A stretch of DNA of 64,000 nt from contig JBBFLF010000009.1 in assembly GCA_037481655.1 (NCBI GenBank), forward strand, positions 1-64,000, given 5' to 3'. This DNA comes from Desulfobaccales bacterium (GTDB lineage: Bacteria; Desulfobacterota; Desulfobaccia; Desulfobaccales; 0-14-0-80-60-11). Below are positions 48,477-57,465 of this stretch, one piece after another (the first letter of the stretch is position 1; the number at the start of each line of letters is the position of its first letter). A program made the position numbers and the translations under genes. Under the pieces are notes generated by a model, which saw only the letters and a program-made list of their open reading frames with translations, was not told the DNA's origin and searched no databases.

Positions 48477-49781
48477 ATGCGGGGTCTGATGCGGTTGCCG
48501 GCGGTGATATCGGCGGGCTCGGTCATGAAAGTGCGGGGAGGGCGCCTGGCGTGGTGGCTCCTCCTCCTGGCGGCGGGCGCGTTCTCGGTGCCTTTGGGGC
48601 CCGGGGAGGGCCTCTGCCACAGCCGCACCCGGCGCACTCCCCCGCCCCTGCCGGCCGCGGCCCTCCCTGCCCCCCCTGCCCCAGCCCCGCTCCAGGCCGC
48701 GGTGCCGGATCCCGGGCGATGGCAGGACCTCTTCCGGGAGGTCAATGTCCGGGGCCTGAAGGCCAAAGAGGCCCCTCTCCTCCTTCAGGCCGCCCGGCTG
48801 GCCGGGGAGCGCGGGGACCTGGCCCCCGCCCGCTGGGCTTACCGTCTCCTGCTTAAGCTTGCCCCCGGGACCGATCTCGCGGCACACGCCTGGGGGGAGC
48901 GGCTGGTGCTGGATTTTTATGAGGAACTGGCGGACCTGCCCAAGCTGGCCGCCTGTCGCCGGTTTGTTCATCGGGTGCTGCAAAACCCGGAGGCCGCCAA
49001 GGCCTCGGTGGTCCGCCTGGCCCTTAGGGAGGGCTGGCGCGCGGTGGAGCAGCAGTTGCTGGGGGAAGGCCCCTGGCCCCCCGCGGTGGCGGAGCAGCTC
49101 CTGGAATTGTGGGAGCTCACCCCCGCAGGCATGCGGCCGCCGGAAGCCAAGCTTCTCTTGGCCCGGCTGTTTCAGGACCGGGGCTTGCCGGGAGAAGCCC
49201 GCCAGCTCCTGGAACAGGTGGTGGCCGGCGAGGAGGAGCACCTCCGGGCGGAGGCCGTCGCCCGGCTGCTGGAGCTGGCCTGGACGGAGCAGGGCCTGGG
49301 GGGGTTTTTGGCCGCCCTGGCCCACTTGCAGGCCACCACCTCGGCAGCCGGGCAGGCCCTGAGGACCTGGCCGCTGCGCCTGGAGGGCCACCCGGCGGTG
49401 GCCATGGCCCCCTCTCCGGACCTGCCCCTCCCCCCGGCACTTCGTCTCACGCTGTGGGAAGCCCTCAGCGGCCAGCCCCTCCCCGGCCCCCTTGCCTTAT
49501 ATCTCCTGCAGGACCTGGCCCAGATGGCCAGAGCCGGGGAGAATGTCCACCCGGCGACGGCCCTCTACCACCACCTCCTGGAGACCGCCAGGGAGAATCT
49601 GGGGCCCGGCTACTATTACGACCGGGTGGGTCTGGAGCATCTGCGGCAGCGGGAGTGGCTGGCGGCCCAGGAAGCCTTCCAGGCCCAGACCCAGGCGGAG
49701 GATCCCCTCTGGCAGCAGCTGGGCCGGGTGCGGCTGCTGGAGGTGGAGCTGGCCCAGATCCAGGCCGGGGGGCCACGTTGA
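48477..49781 (+). CDS. Secreted helical-repeat (TPR-like) protein of unknown function
   Basis: A 434-aa protein with a hydrophobic signal or anchor (about residues 25-45), a Pro-rich segment, and an all-helical body. Paired helices of about 34-residue period, such as APLLLQAARLAGERGDLAPA and AKLLLARLFQDRGLPGEARQ, suggest tetratricopeptide-like repeats. No enzymatic motif is seen. AGGAG lies 7 nt before ATG 48477; ATG 48525, with a more typical signal peptide, is possible. It is in one transcription unit with the preceding small secreted protein and the following regulator (16-bp gap). Confidence 0.75.
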   Translation: MRGLMRLPAVISAGSVMKVRGGRLAWWLLLLAAGAFSVPLGPGEGLCHSRTRRTPPPLPAAALPAPPAPAPLQAAVPDPGRWQDLFREVNVRGLKAKEAPLLLQAARLAGERGDLAPARWAYRLLLKLAPGTDLAAHAWGERLVLDFYEELADLPKLAACRRFVHRVLQNPEAAKASVVRLALREGWRAVEQQLLGEGPWPPAVAEQLLELWELTPAGMRPPEAKLLLARLFQDRGLPGEARQLLEQVVAGEEEHLRAEAVARLLELAWTEQGLGGFLAALAHLQATTSAAGQALRTWPLRLEGHPAVAMAPSPDLPLPPALRLTLWEALSGQPLPGPLALYLLQDLAQMARAGENVHPATALYHHLLETARENLGPGYYYDRVGLEHLRQREWLAAQEAFQAQTQAEDPLWQQLGRVRLLEVELAQIQAGGPR

Positions 49782-49797
49782 GCGGAAGGATGAGGCA

Positions 49798-51171
49798 ATG
49801 ACCAAAAAGGCCCTGCTGATTATCGATCCTCAACCTCTGTGGCGGGATATCCAAGACCTCCTGCGACGCACCCACCAGGTGGAGACCCAGCAGGTCCCCA
49901 GCCTGGAGGCCGCCGGGGAGTTCCTCCGGGAGCCGGAGTTCCTGGCCATCTTCCTGGCCGAGCCCCTGGTGGGCTCCCTGGCACCGCTCAAAGGGGAGGT
50001 CCCCACGGTGCCGGTGTTTGTCTTCTCCCCCCGGCCCACGGTGGCCGGCGCGGTGGCGGCCATGCGGGAGGGGGCCCAGGATTATCTCGGTTTTCCCCCT
50101 CCTCCGGAGCGCCTGACGGAACTGCTCAGGCCCTATCTCTCCGCCCCGGCGGACAGTCCCGCCCCGGGACGTCCCCGCCAAGGCGAGCGCAGCATGGCCC
50201 GCCCCCTCATCACTCAGGACCCGGCCATGCTCCGTCTGGTGGAGATGGCCAAGGCCGTGGCGCCCACCCGGGCCACGGTGCTCATCCAGGGGGAGTCCGG
50301 CACCGGCAAGGAGGTCCTGGCCCGGTTGCTGCACCAGGAGAGCGACCGGGCCGCGGGGCCCTTTGTGGCGGTGAACTGCGCCGCCCTGCCCGAGGGCCTG
50401 TTGGAGAGCGAGCTCTTCGGCCATGAAAAGGGGGCCTTCACCGGCGCCATCATGCGCAAGCTGGGCAAATTCGAGCTGGCGCAGCACGGCACCCTGCTTC
50501 TGGATGAAATCAGCGAGATGCACCCCCACCTGCAGGCCAAGCTCTTAAGGGTGCTCCAGGAAAACGAGATCGACCGGGTGGGCGGTCGCACCCCCATCCC
50601 CGTGGATGTGCGGGTGGTGGCCACCACCAACCGAGACCTCACCGAGCTGATGCAGAAGGGGGAATTCCGGGAGGACCTCTACTACCGCCTGCAGGTCATC
50701 ACCTTCACCCTGCCGCCCCTCAGGGAGCGGCCCGGGGACATCCCCTTGCTGGCCCAATATTTCCTGGAGCGCTACTCCCAGCTCTTCGGCAAGGGGCCCC
50801 TCAGCTTCACCACCACCGCCCTGAGGGCCCTGGAGGCCGCCGCCTGGCCCGGCAACGTTCGGCAGCTGGAAAACGCCGTGGCCCGGGGGGTGCTTCTGGC
50901 CACCACCCGCTTTGTCCACCCCAAGGACATCTTCGGGGAGACCCCCCCCGCCGTCCCCGCGCCTGAGGCCCGCGCCCTCACCCCGGCCAAGCCCGTCACC
51001 TTGCGGGAGATGGAGCAGAGCCTGATCTTCCAGGCCTTAAAAGAGACTTCCGGCAACCGCACCCATGCCGCCAAGCTCTTGGGGATCAGCGTGCGCACCC
51101 TGAGGAACAAGCTGCACGAATACCGGCAGGAGCAGCAGCGGCCGCCGGTGTGCCGCTCCCAGGTGGCGTGA
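49798..51171 (+). CDS. FleQ/FlrA-like sigma-54 flagellar regulator with degenerate receiver
   Basis: A 457-aa regulator. The N-terminal domain has receiver topology, but the phosphoacceptor region reads IFLAEPLVGSL with no Asp, so it is unlikely to be phosphorylated, as in FleQ or FlrA. The AAA+ domain has Walker A GESGTGKE (165-172), canonical GAFTGA (212-217) and GTLLLDEISE. A Fis-type helix-turn-helix follows (AAKLLGISVRTLRNKLHEY). It directly precedes the flgB promoter, consistent with a flagellar master regulator. AAGGATGAGG precedes ATG 49798. Confidence 0.9.
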   Translation: MTKKALLIIDPQPLWRDIQDLLRRTHQVETQQVPSLEAAGEFLREPEFLAIFLAEPLVGSLAPLKGEVPTVPVFVFSPRPTVAGAVAAMREGAQDYLGFPPPPERLTELLRPYLSAPADSPAPGRPRQGERSMARPLITQDPAMLRLVEMAKAVAPTRATVLIQGESGTGKEVLARLLHQESDRAAGPFVAVNCAALPEGLLESELFGHEKGAFTGAIMRKLGKFELAQHGTLLLDEISEMHPHLQAKLLRVLQENEIDRVGGRTPIPVDVRVVATTNRDLTELMQKGEFREDLYYRLQVITFTLPPLRERPGDIPLLAQYFLERYSQLFGKGPLSFTTTALRALEAAAWPGNVRQLENAVARGVLLATTRFVHPKDIFGETPPAVPAPEARALTPAKPVTLREMEQSLIFQALKETSGNRTHAAKLLGISVRTLRNKLHEYRQEQQRPPVCRSQVA

Positions 51172-51325
51172 AACTTGCTTTGGAAAGGGCACAGGGGGAG
51201 GAAAAGGGAGGGGCAGGGAGAGCGTGAGACGCGAGGAATGACATGGATTGAGAAGGGCCCCGGCCCGGTGACCCGGCGGCTCTGAAAGAACCTGGCCACC
51301 CCGGGGAATAGGGCCACTGCCATGG

Positions 51326-51341
51326 TGGGCACACCGTTGCT
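51326..51341 (+). promoter_or_regulatory. Sigma-54 promoter of the flgB operon
   Basis: TGGGCACACCGTTGCT satisfies GG-N10-GC (51327-51328 and 51339-51340) with an intact TTGCT. It lies 84 bp before flgB and downstream of the FleQ-like gene. The rest of 51172-51424 shows no gene. Confidence 0.7.
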
Positions 51342-51424
51342 CACCCACCCGTCCCGCACGGGTGGCAGGCAAGGTCCCCGTGGCCGCCAAGTGAGAGCGG
51401 CAATCTTTGCCCAGGAGGTCTCCC

Positions 51425-51805
51425 ATGAGCTGGGATCCCCTTGCCGAGCCGGTGACCCGGCTGCTGGCGCACAGCCTCAACCTGCGCAGCCGCCGCCAGG
51501 AGGTCATCGCCGGCAACATCGCCAATCTGGACACCCCCGGCTACACCGCCCGGGAGCTCCCCTTCAAGGAGGTGCTCAGCCAATATGCCTCCGGGGGCGG
51601 GCCCCTGTTCTTGGCGAAGACCCATCCGGGCCATCTCACCCCGCCCCTGGCGGCCGGGCTGGTGGAGAACCGGGGCGAACCCGTGGACCTGGACCAGGAG
51701 ATGGTGCGCCTGGGGGAGAATCTCTTCCAGTTCCAGAGCGCGGTGCAGCTCCTCAACCGCAAGCTGGAGGGACTGCGCACCGTCGTTGAAGGAGGCAGAA
51801 CGTGA
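51425..51805 (+). CDS. flgB: Flagellar basal-body rod protein FlgB
   Basis: A 126-aa proximal rod protein. LLAHSLNLRSRRQEVIAGNIANLDTPGY, cited from RRQEVIAGNIANLDTPGY, is the rod-family N-terminal signature, and the C-terminal helix FQFQSAVQLLNRKLEGLRTV closes the coiled coil. AGGAGG is 7 nt before ATG 51425. It overlaps flgC by 4 nt. Confidence 0.93.
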   Translation: MSWDPLAEPVTRLLAHSLNLRSRRQEVIAGNIANLDTPGYTARELPFKEVLSQYASGGGPLFLAKTHPGHLTPPLAAGLVENRGEPVDLDQEMVRLGENLFQFQSAVQLLNRKLEGLRTVVEGGRT

Positions 51806-52221
51806 CCCTGTTTGCCAGCATGGAGATCAGCGCCGCGGGCTTAAGCGCCCAGCGCCAGCGCCTGAATGTCATCGCCGAAAACCTGGCCAACGTTGACACC
51901 ACCCGCACCCCTGAAGGCGGCCCGTATCTCAAAAAGCAGGTGGTGCTGGAGACCCGGCCACCGGAGGACTTCGCCAGCCTGCTGTCCGGCGCCGAATCCG
52001 TGGGGGTGGCCGGGGTGACCCGCACCACGGAGGGCCTGAGGCCGGAATACGATCCCACCCACCCCGATGCCGACGAGCAGGGGATGGTGCTCTATCCCAA
52101 CGTCAACCCAATCACCGAAATGGTGAGCCTGGCCCTGGCCAGCCGGACCTTTGAGGCCAACGTGGCGGTGCTCAAGGCGGCCCGGGCCATGCTGCAAAAG
52201 TCCCTGGAGATCGGGCGTTAG
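51802..52221 (+). CDS. flgC: Flagellar basal-body rod protein FlgC
   Basis: A 139-aa rod protein with the signature SAQRQRLNVIAENLANVDTT near the start and a C-terminal flagellar_basal helix (MVSLALASRTFEANVAVLKA). The mid-protein DPTHPDADEQGMVLYPNVNP segment is FlgC-specific. The GTG start has GGAGG 6 nt upstream and overlaps flgB. fliE follows after 110 bp. Confidence 0.94.
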   Translation: MTLFASMEISAAGLSAQRQRLNVIAENLANVDTTRTPEGGPYLKKQVVLETRPPEDFASLLSGAESVGVAGVTRTTEGLRPEYDPTHPDADEQGMVLYPNVNPITEMVSLALASRTFEANVAVLKAARAMLQKSLEIGR

Positions 52222-52331
52222 CCCGGGCTTGCCTAAGGGCGGGGGAAGGGCGCCAGAAGCCGCCAGGTGAATATCTGGTGGGTAGTGAGGGCCGGCCGTG
52301 AGCGGGACCGTGCATCTGTAAGGAGAGGGAC

Positions 52332-52616
52332 ATGAAGATTCTGCCGGAGATGGGAACGGGGCAAGGGGTCTCGACCCTGAGCCCGACAGCGACCGCCACA
52401 ACCCCCGGGGCCGGGGAGTTCAAGCGCCTGCTCACCGAGGTCATGGGCTGGCAGCAGGAGGCGGATCAGGCCATCCGCCAGTCCCTCCTGGGGGAGAAGG
52501 ACCTGCACGAGGTCATGCTGGCCCTGGAGCGGGCCTCCCTGGGGGTCAAGGTGCTGGTCCAGGTGCGCAACAAAGTGCTCCAGGCGTATGAAGAATTGAG
52601 CCGCATGAGCTTGTAA
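52332..52616 (+). CDS. fliE: Flagellar hook-basal body protein FliE
   Basis: A 94-aa protein linking the MS ring to the rod. The conserved C-terminal half is present (KDLHEVMLALERASLGVKVL, then VQVRNKVLQAYEELSRM). The N-terminus is Thr/Pro-rich and variable as usual. AAGGAGAGG precedes the ATG, and fliF begins 7 bp after the stop. Confidence 0.92.
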   Translation: MKILPEMGTGQGVSTLSPTATATTPGAGEFKRLLTEVMGWQQEADQAIRQSLLGEKDLHEVMLALERASLGVKVLVQVRNKVLQAYEELSRMSL

Positions 52617-52623
52617 GCCGACC

Positions 52624-54270
52624 ATGGCCGCGCTCACCGCTTACCTGGAGCAGCTCAAGCAACGCTTCCTGGCCCTGCCCCTGCCCCACCGGCTGGTGGC
52701 CGGCGCGCTGGCCGGGGCCGGGGTCCTGGCCCTCATCTTTCTTTTGCTCATGAGCAGCCCCGGTGAATACGGGGTCCTCTTTGCCAACCTCTCCCAGGAG
52801 GACGCCGCGGCCATCGTGGCCAAACTCCGCAACAAAAAGATCCCATATCGCCTGGAGGCCGGCGGCACCTCCATCCTGGTCCCCAAACATGAGGTCTATG
52901 AGCTGCGGCTCCTGCTGGCGGGGGAAGGCATCCCCAAAGGAGGCGGCGTCGGCTTTGAGATCTTCGACCGGCAGAACCTGGGGGTGACGGACTTCGTGCA
53001 GCGCCTCAACTACCAGCGGGCGCTCCAAGGCGAGCTGGCCCGCACCCTCACAGGCATGCCCGAAATCGCCGAAGCCCGGGTGCACATCGTCACCCCCAAG
53101 GAATCCATTTTCCTGGAAGACCAGCAGAAGGCCAGCGCCTCGGTGGCGGTGAAACTCAGGCCCGGCCGGCGCCTGAGCCCCCATCAGATCGACGGCATCG
53201 TCCATCTGGTGTCCAGCGCGGTCCCGGGCCTCAGCCCCAGCCAGGTGACGGTGGTGGACCTGGACGGCCGGATCCTGAGCAAACCCCCGGACGCCCTCAC
53301 CCCCGGGGGTCTGAGCACCGCCCAGATGAGTTTCCAGCGCCAGGTGGAGGAAGGCTACGAGCGCAAGCTCCAGTCCCTCTTCGACCAGCTGGTGGGGCCC
53401 CAAAAATCCGTCATCCGGGTCACCGCGGAGCTGGATTTCCAGAAAATTGACATCCGGGAGGAGACCTTCACCCCCAACAAGGACCTGGTGCGCAGCGAAC
53501 AGAAGAACGTGGAGCGCTCCACCCGGGGGATGGAAGGGGGAAGCCCCGAGGCCCGCTTCGATCTCGGCCAGGGCACCATCACCCCGCCGCCGCCCGGCAA
53601 AGGCCCGCCGCCCCTTACCCCCCCAGCCCCGCCCAAGCCCCCGGGCAGCACCACCAGCGAGCGCCAAAGCGAAGTGCGCAACTATGAGCTCAACCGGGTG
53701 CTGCGCCAGGTGGTGGATCAGCCGGGCAAGATCAGGCGCCTCTCCCTGGCGGTGGTGGTGGACGGCACCTACCCGGAGAAGACCAGGGCCTTCACCCCCC
53801 GGCCGCCGGAGGAGTTGCGCCAGTTCGCCAACCTGGCCAAAAAGGCGGTGGGCTTTGATGCCGAGCGGGGGGACCAGCTGGAGATCACCTGCGCGCCCCT
53901 GGCCTCCCAGGTGCCGGAGGGGGTGGGCGCCAGCGCCCCGGCGGCGGGCTGGCAGGAAGGCTGGCGGGGCTCCCTCCTGGTGGGGGCCGTCATCCTGGCG
54001 GTGCTCTTTGCTCTCATGGTGCTTTATCACCGCAAGCGCCGGGCGGCCCGGCCACCCATCTTGGAGGCACCTCTGCCCGCTTCTCTGCCGGCCCCGGCCG
54101 AGGCTGCCGGGGAACTTCTGCCGCCCTCCCCCACCCCCGCTCTCCGCACCGCGGCGCCGCCGGCCCTCCTCCCTGATGCGGTGGAGGGTCAGGAGAAGGT
54201 GGCCCAACTGGTGGCGGCCTATCCCGAGCGGGCCGTGGAGGTCCTCCGGCTCTGGCTCCAGGACCGCTGA
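52624..54270 (+). CDS. fliF: Flagellar M-ring protein FliF
   Basis: A 548-aa MS-ring protein with two transmembrane helices (about residues 25-45 and 447-470) framing the periplasmic ring domains. YGVLFANLSQEDAAAIVAKL and ARVHIVTPKESIFLEDQQKA are typical ring-building motif segments. A Pro-rich insert (about 322-345) precedes the third ring domain. The cytoplasmic C-terminus ends with the FliG-binding segment AAYPERAVEVLRLWLQD. The ribosome site is weak, so coupling to fliE is likely. Confidence 0.95.
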   Translation: MAALTAYLEQLKQRFLALPLPHRLVAGALAGAGVLALIFLLLMSSPGEYGVLFANLSQEDAAAIVAKLRNKKIPYRLEAGGTSILVPKHEVYELRLLLAGEGIPKGGGVGFEIFDRQNLGVTDFVQRLNYQRALQGELARTLTGMPEIAEARVHIVTPKESIFLEDQQKASASVAVKLRPGRRLSPHQIDGIVHLVSSAVPGLSPSQVTVVDLDGRILSKPPDALTPGGLSTAQMSFQRQVEEGYERKLQSLFDQLVGPQKSVIRVTAELDFQKIDIREETFTPNKDLVRSEQKNVERSTRGMEGGSPEARFDLGQGTITPPPPGKGPPPLTPPAPPKPPGSTTSERQSEVRNYELNRVLRQVVDQPGKIRRLSLAVVVDGTYPEKTRAFTPRPPEELRQFANLAKKAVGFDAERGDQLEITCAPLASQVPEGVGASAPAAGWQEGWRGSLLVGAVILAVLFALMVLYHRKRRAARPPILEAPLPASLPAPAEAAGELLPPSPTPALRTAAPPALLPDAVEGQEKVAQLVAAYPERAVEVLRLWLQDR

Positions 54271-54334
54271 GTATGGGAATGAGGGAAGGCCGGGAATTTT
54301 CCGGGCAGGAAGGGGGGAGGCGGGGGAAAGGGCG

Positions 54335-54356
54335 GTCTTGCACCGGGCGGCAAGAC
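54335..54356. promoter_or_regulatory. Inverted repeat upstream of fliG
   Basis: GTCTTGC (54335-54341) and GCAAGAC (54350-54356) are perfect 7-bp arms with an 8-bp spacer in the 166-bp gap between fliF and fliG. Possible operator or mRNA hairpin. Confidence 0.4.
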
Positions 54357-54436
54357 AATCAGCGGCTTTCTTTCCCGGCTCCAGCGAAAGGCTTGTTCCA
54401 TCGTCCGGCAGGAGATGAGTTCCTGAGAGGAAGGCC

Positions 54437-55450
54437 ATGGCCAAGGCGGACAAACTGAGCGGCGTGGACAAGGCGGCCCTGTTGCTCCTGTGTCTCGGGG
54501 AGGACCGGGCCGGGGAGATCCTGAAGAGGCTGGATGACAGCGAGATCCAACTCCTGGGACAGCATATCTCCCGCCTGGAGGTAGTCCCCACCAAACAGAT
54601 GGCGGCCATTTTGGAGGAGTTCCGCCAACGGATGGAAAATCCCGAGGCCATCGTGGTGAAGGGGGACCAGTTTTTCAAAAACACCATCGCCCGCACCCTG
54701 GACGGCCGGCGCCAGGAGATGCTGCTGGACAAACTGGACCTGGAGCAGAGCCCGGAATTCTTCGTCAAGATCAAGAAACTGGACCCACGCACTGTGGCCT
54801 CCTTTCTGCGCAATGAGCACCCCCAGACCATCGCCCTGGTGCTGGCCCATCTGGAGCGCCACCAGGCCGCCAAGGTCCTGGCGCAGTTCCCCGAGGCCCT
54901 GCAGATGGAAGTGGTGCGGCGCATCGCCCGCCTGGATCAGGTCTCCCCGGCCATCATCGAAGAAATCGACGCCGCCCTCAGGGAGGAGATCGCCCTGGTG
55001 GAGGAGGTGGGCGGCCGGCTGGTGGGCGGGGCCCAATCCGTGGCGGAGATCCTCAACCAGATGGAGCGCACCCAGGAGACCGCCATCTTGAAGAAACTGG
55101 AGGAGGAGGACCTGGCCGACCTGGCGGAGGAGATCCGGCGTTATCTCTTCACTTTTGAAGACCTGCTCAATGTGGAGGACCGGGGCATCATGGCCCTCCT
55201 CAAGGAGGTCAACACCCAGGATCTGGCCCTGGCCCTGAAGGCGGCCTCCGACGAACTCAAGGCCAAGTTCTTCCGTAATATGTCCAGCCGGGCCTCGGAG
55301 ATGCTCCAGGAGGAGTTGGAGATCATGGGCCCGGCCCGCTTACGGGATGTGGAGGCGGCCCAGCAGAAGATCATCCAGATCGCCAAGCGGCTGGAAGGCG
55401 AAGGCCAGCTGGTGCTGTCCAACAAGGGCGGAGAGGATGTCTTCATATAA
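54437..55450 (+). CDS. fliG: Flagellar motor switch protein FliG
   Basis: A 337-aa rotor protein with N-, middle and C-terminal domains. LSGVDKAALLLLCLGEDRAG is the N-domain start, EHPQTIALVLAHLERHQAAK includes the EHPQ motif of the middle domain, and FTFEDLLNVEDRGIMALLKE is the C-domain torque helix region with charged residues for the stator. GAGGAAGGCC precedes the ATG. The 3' end overlaps fliH by 14 nt. Confidence 0.96.
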   Translation: MAKADKLSGVDKAALLLLCLGEDRAGEILKRLDDSEIQLLGQHISRLEVVPTKQMAAILEEFRQRMENPEAIVVKGDQFFKNTIARTLDGRRQEMLLDKLDLEQSPEFFVKIKKLDPRTVASFLRNEHPQTIALVLAHLERHQAAKVLAQFPEALQMEVVRRIARLDQVSPAIIEEIDAALREEIALVEEVGGRLVGGAQSVAEILNQMERTQETAILKKLEEEDLADLAEEIRRYLFTFEDLLNVEDRGIMALLKEVNTQDLALALKAASDELKAKFFRNMSSRASEMLQEELEIMGPARLRDVEAAQQKIIQIAKRLEGEGQLVLSNKGGEDVFI

Positions 55451-56156
55451 GATTTTTCGCACCCCGCCGGCGGGGGTGCACCCCTTCCCTCTGCCGGGAT
55501 TGACGGAGGAGGCTGGCCCCCGGGCAGAGGTTCAGGAGCTTTTCACCCCTGACTTTGGCCAGGAGGAGGGCCCGCCTCTTCCTGGAGTTGCGGACCTGGA
55601 AGCCCGGGTCCGGGAGATTTTGGCCCAGGCAGAGGCGCGCCGGGAGCATATCGAGCGGCAGGCGTATGAAGAGGGCTTCCGCCAGGGACAACAGGACGGC
55701 CGGGAAGTGGGGCTGAAAGCCCTGGAGGAGGTGACCCGGCGGCTGAGGGACCTCCTCATGGAACTGGCCGGCTTGCGGGAGCGTCTCTTTCGGGAACGGG
55801 AGGAGGAGATGGTGCACCTGGCCTTGGCGGTGGCCCGCCAGGTGGTGGGCCGGGGACTCCAAAGCGATCCCGGGCTCATCCGCGGGCTGCTGGAGCAGGC
55901 CTTCCAGGCCCTCTCCCGGCGGGACGGCCTCCGGCTCCATCTCCACCCCGGGGACCTGGAAGTGCTCTCCGAGACCGGCAAAGAAGGCTGGCCGCCGGAG
56001 GTGGAACTGGTGGCGGACGCCGGCCTGACCCCGGGAGGCTTCCGGATAGAGACCGGTGTGGGAGAACTGGACGGCACCCTGGAGACCCGCTGGGAGAGGG
56101 TGGCCCGCACCGTCACTGCCGCCCTGGAGAAAGTTCGGGATGACCGGCAGGATTGA
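55437..56156 (+). CDS. fliH: Flagellar export ATPase regulator FliH
   Basis: A 239-aa protein with a Pro-rich N-terminus, a central coiled coil (EARVREILAQAEARREHIER and YEEGFRQGQQDGREVG, with glycine-spaced repeats typical of FliH) and the C-terminal FliH/HrpE domain (EEEMVHLALAVARQVVGRGL, GGFRIETGVGELDGTLETRW). It forms the peripheral stalk that holds FliI. ATG 55437 lies inside fliG with GGAGAGG upstream, and the 3' end overlaps fliI by 17 nt. Confidence 0.9.
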   Translation: MSSYKIFRTPPAGVHPFPLPGLTEEAGPRAEVQELFTPDFGQEEGPPLPGVADLEARVREILAQAEARREHIERQAYEEGFRQGQQDGREVGLKALEEVTRRLRDLLMELAGLRERLFREREEEMVHLALAVARQVVGRGLQSDPGLIRGLLEQAFQALSRRDGLRLHLHPGDLEVLSETGKEGWPPEVELVADAGLTPGGFRIETGVGELDGTLETRWERVARTVTAALEKVRDDRQD

Positions 56157-57465
56157 CTGGCAGGCGCTCCGTGAACAGGTGGCCCGCACCGAGCCCTGGG
56201 CCCGGGTGGGCCGCCTGGAGGAGCTGGTGGGACTGGTGCTGCGCAGCCGGGGGCCGGAGTGCGCCGTGGGGAGCATCTGCCAAATCCGGCCGCCGGCCCC
56301 CGCCCCTCCCTTCCTGGCCGAAGTGGTGGGTTTCCGCCAGGAGCAGGTGCTCCTCATGCCCTATGGCGAGGCCCGGGGGGTGCGGCCTCGGGTCCCGGTG
56401 ATCCTGGAGGACCGCCAGGCCCAGGTGCGGGTGGGTCCGGGTCTGCTGGGCCGGGTGCTGGACGGCCTGGGGGAACCCCTGGACGGCCGGGGCCCCCTCC
56501 GACAGGTGCCGGAGACTTATCCCCTTTATTCCCCCAGCCCCAACCCCTGCCTGCGGGAGCCCATCCGCCAGCCCCTGGATGTGGGCATCCGGGCCATCAA
56601 CGGCCTCCTCACCTTGGGGAAGGGCCAGCGGGTGGGGATCTTCGCCGGCTCCGGGGTGGGAAAGAGCACCCTTCTGGGCATGATGGCCCGCTTCACCGCC
56701 TCAGAGGTAAGCGTCATCGGCCTCATCGGCGAGCGGGGCCGGGAGGTGAAGGACTTCATCGAGGAAAGCCTGGGGCCGGAAGGGCTGGCCCGCTCCGTGG
56801 TGGTGGCGGCCACCTCCGACACCCCGCCCCTGGTGCGCCTCCGGGGGGCGTATCTGGCCACCGCCATTGCCGAGTATTTCCGGGACCAGGGGCACGACGT
56901 CCTCTTGCTCATGGATTCCCTCACCCGCTTTGCCATGGCGGCCCGGGAGATCGGGCTGGCGGTGGGGGAGCCGCCCACCGCCCGGGGTTATACCCCCTCG
57001 GTCTTCACCCGCCTGCCGGGGCTTTTGGAGCGGGCCGGCACCTGCCAGGGCCGGGGGAGCATCACCGGCATCTACACTGTGCTGGTGGAGGGGGACGACC
57101 TCCTGGAGCCCATCGCCGACGCCTCCCGGGCCATTCTGGACGGCCACCTGGTGCTCTCCCGAGACCTGGCGGACCGCGGCCATTACCCGGCCATTGACCT
57201 GTTGGGGAGCATCAGCCGGCTCATGCCCCAGGTCACCACCCCGGAGCACCGCCGGCTGAGGGAACAGGCGGTGCGGGTCCTGGCCGTCTACCGCCAGGCG
57301 GAGGACCTGATCAACATCAAAGCCTATGTGCGGGGCTCCAATCCGGAGATTGACTTTGCCCTGGAAAAAATCGCCGCCCTGAACCGTTACCTGAGGCAGG
57401 ACACGGCGGAAGCCGCGGCCTTCCCCCAGGCGCTGGCCCAACTGGAGGAGATCTTCGCCACATGA
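56140..57465 (+). CDS. fliI: Flagellum-specific ATP synthase FliI
   Basis: A 441-aa type III export ATPase of the F1-beta family. Walker A FAGSGVGKST is at 168-177, IGERGREVKDFIEESLGPEG and DVLLLMDSLTRFAMAAREIG (Walker B) follow, and GSITGIYTVLVEGDD is the catalytic Arg-finger region. FliI energises export of rod, hook and filament subunits. It overlaps fliH by 17 nt and fliJ by 4 nt. Confidence 0.96.
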   Translation: MTGRIDWQALREQVARTEPWARVGRLEELVGLVLRSRGPECAVGSICQIRPPAPAPPFLAEVVGFRQEQVLLMPYGEARGVRPRVPVILEDRQAQVRVGPGLLGRVLDGLGEPLDGRGPLRQVPETYPLYSPSPNPCLREPIRQPLDVGIRAINGLLTLGKGQRVGIFAGSGVGKSTLLGMMARFTASEVSVIGLIGERGREVKDFIEESLGPEGLARSVVVAATSDTPPLVRLRGAYLATAIAEYFRDQGHDVLLLMDSLTRFAMAAREIGLAVGEPPTARGYTPSVFTRLPGLLERAGTCQGRGSITGIYTVLVEGDDLLEPIADASRAILDGHLVLSRDLADRGHYPAIDLLGSISRLMPQVTTPEHRRLREQAVRVLAVYRQAEDLINIKAYVRGSNPEIDFALEKIAALNRYLRQDTAEAAAFPQALAQLEEIFAT

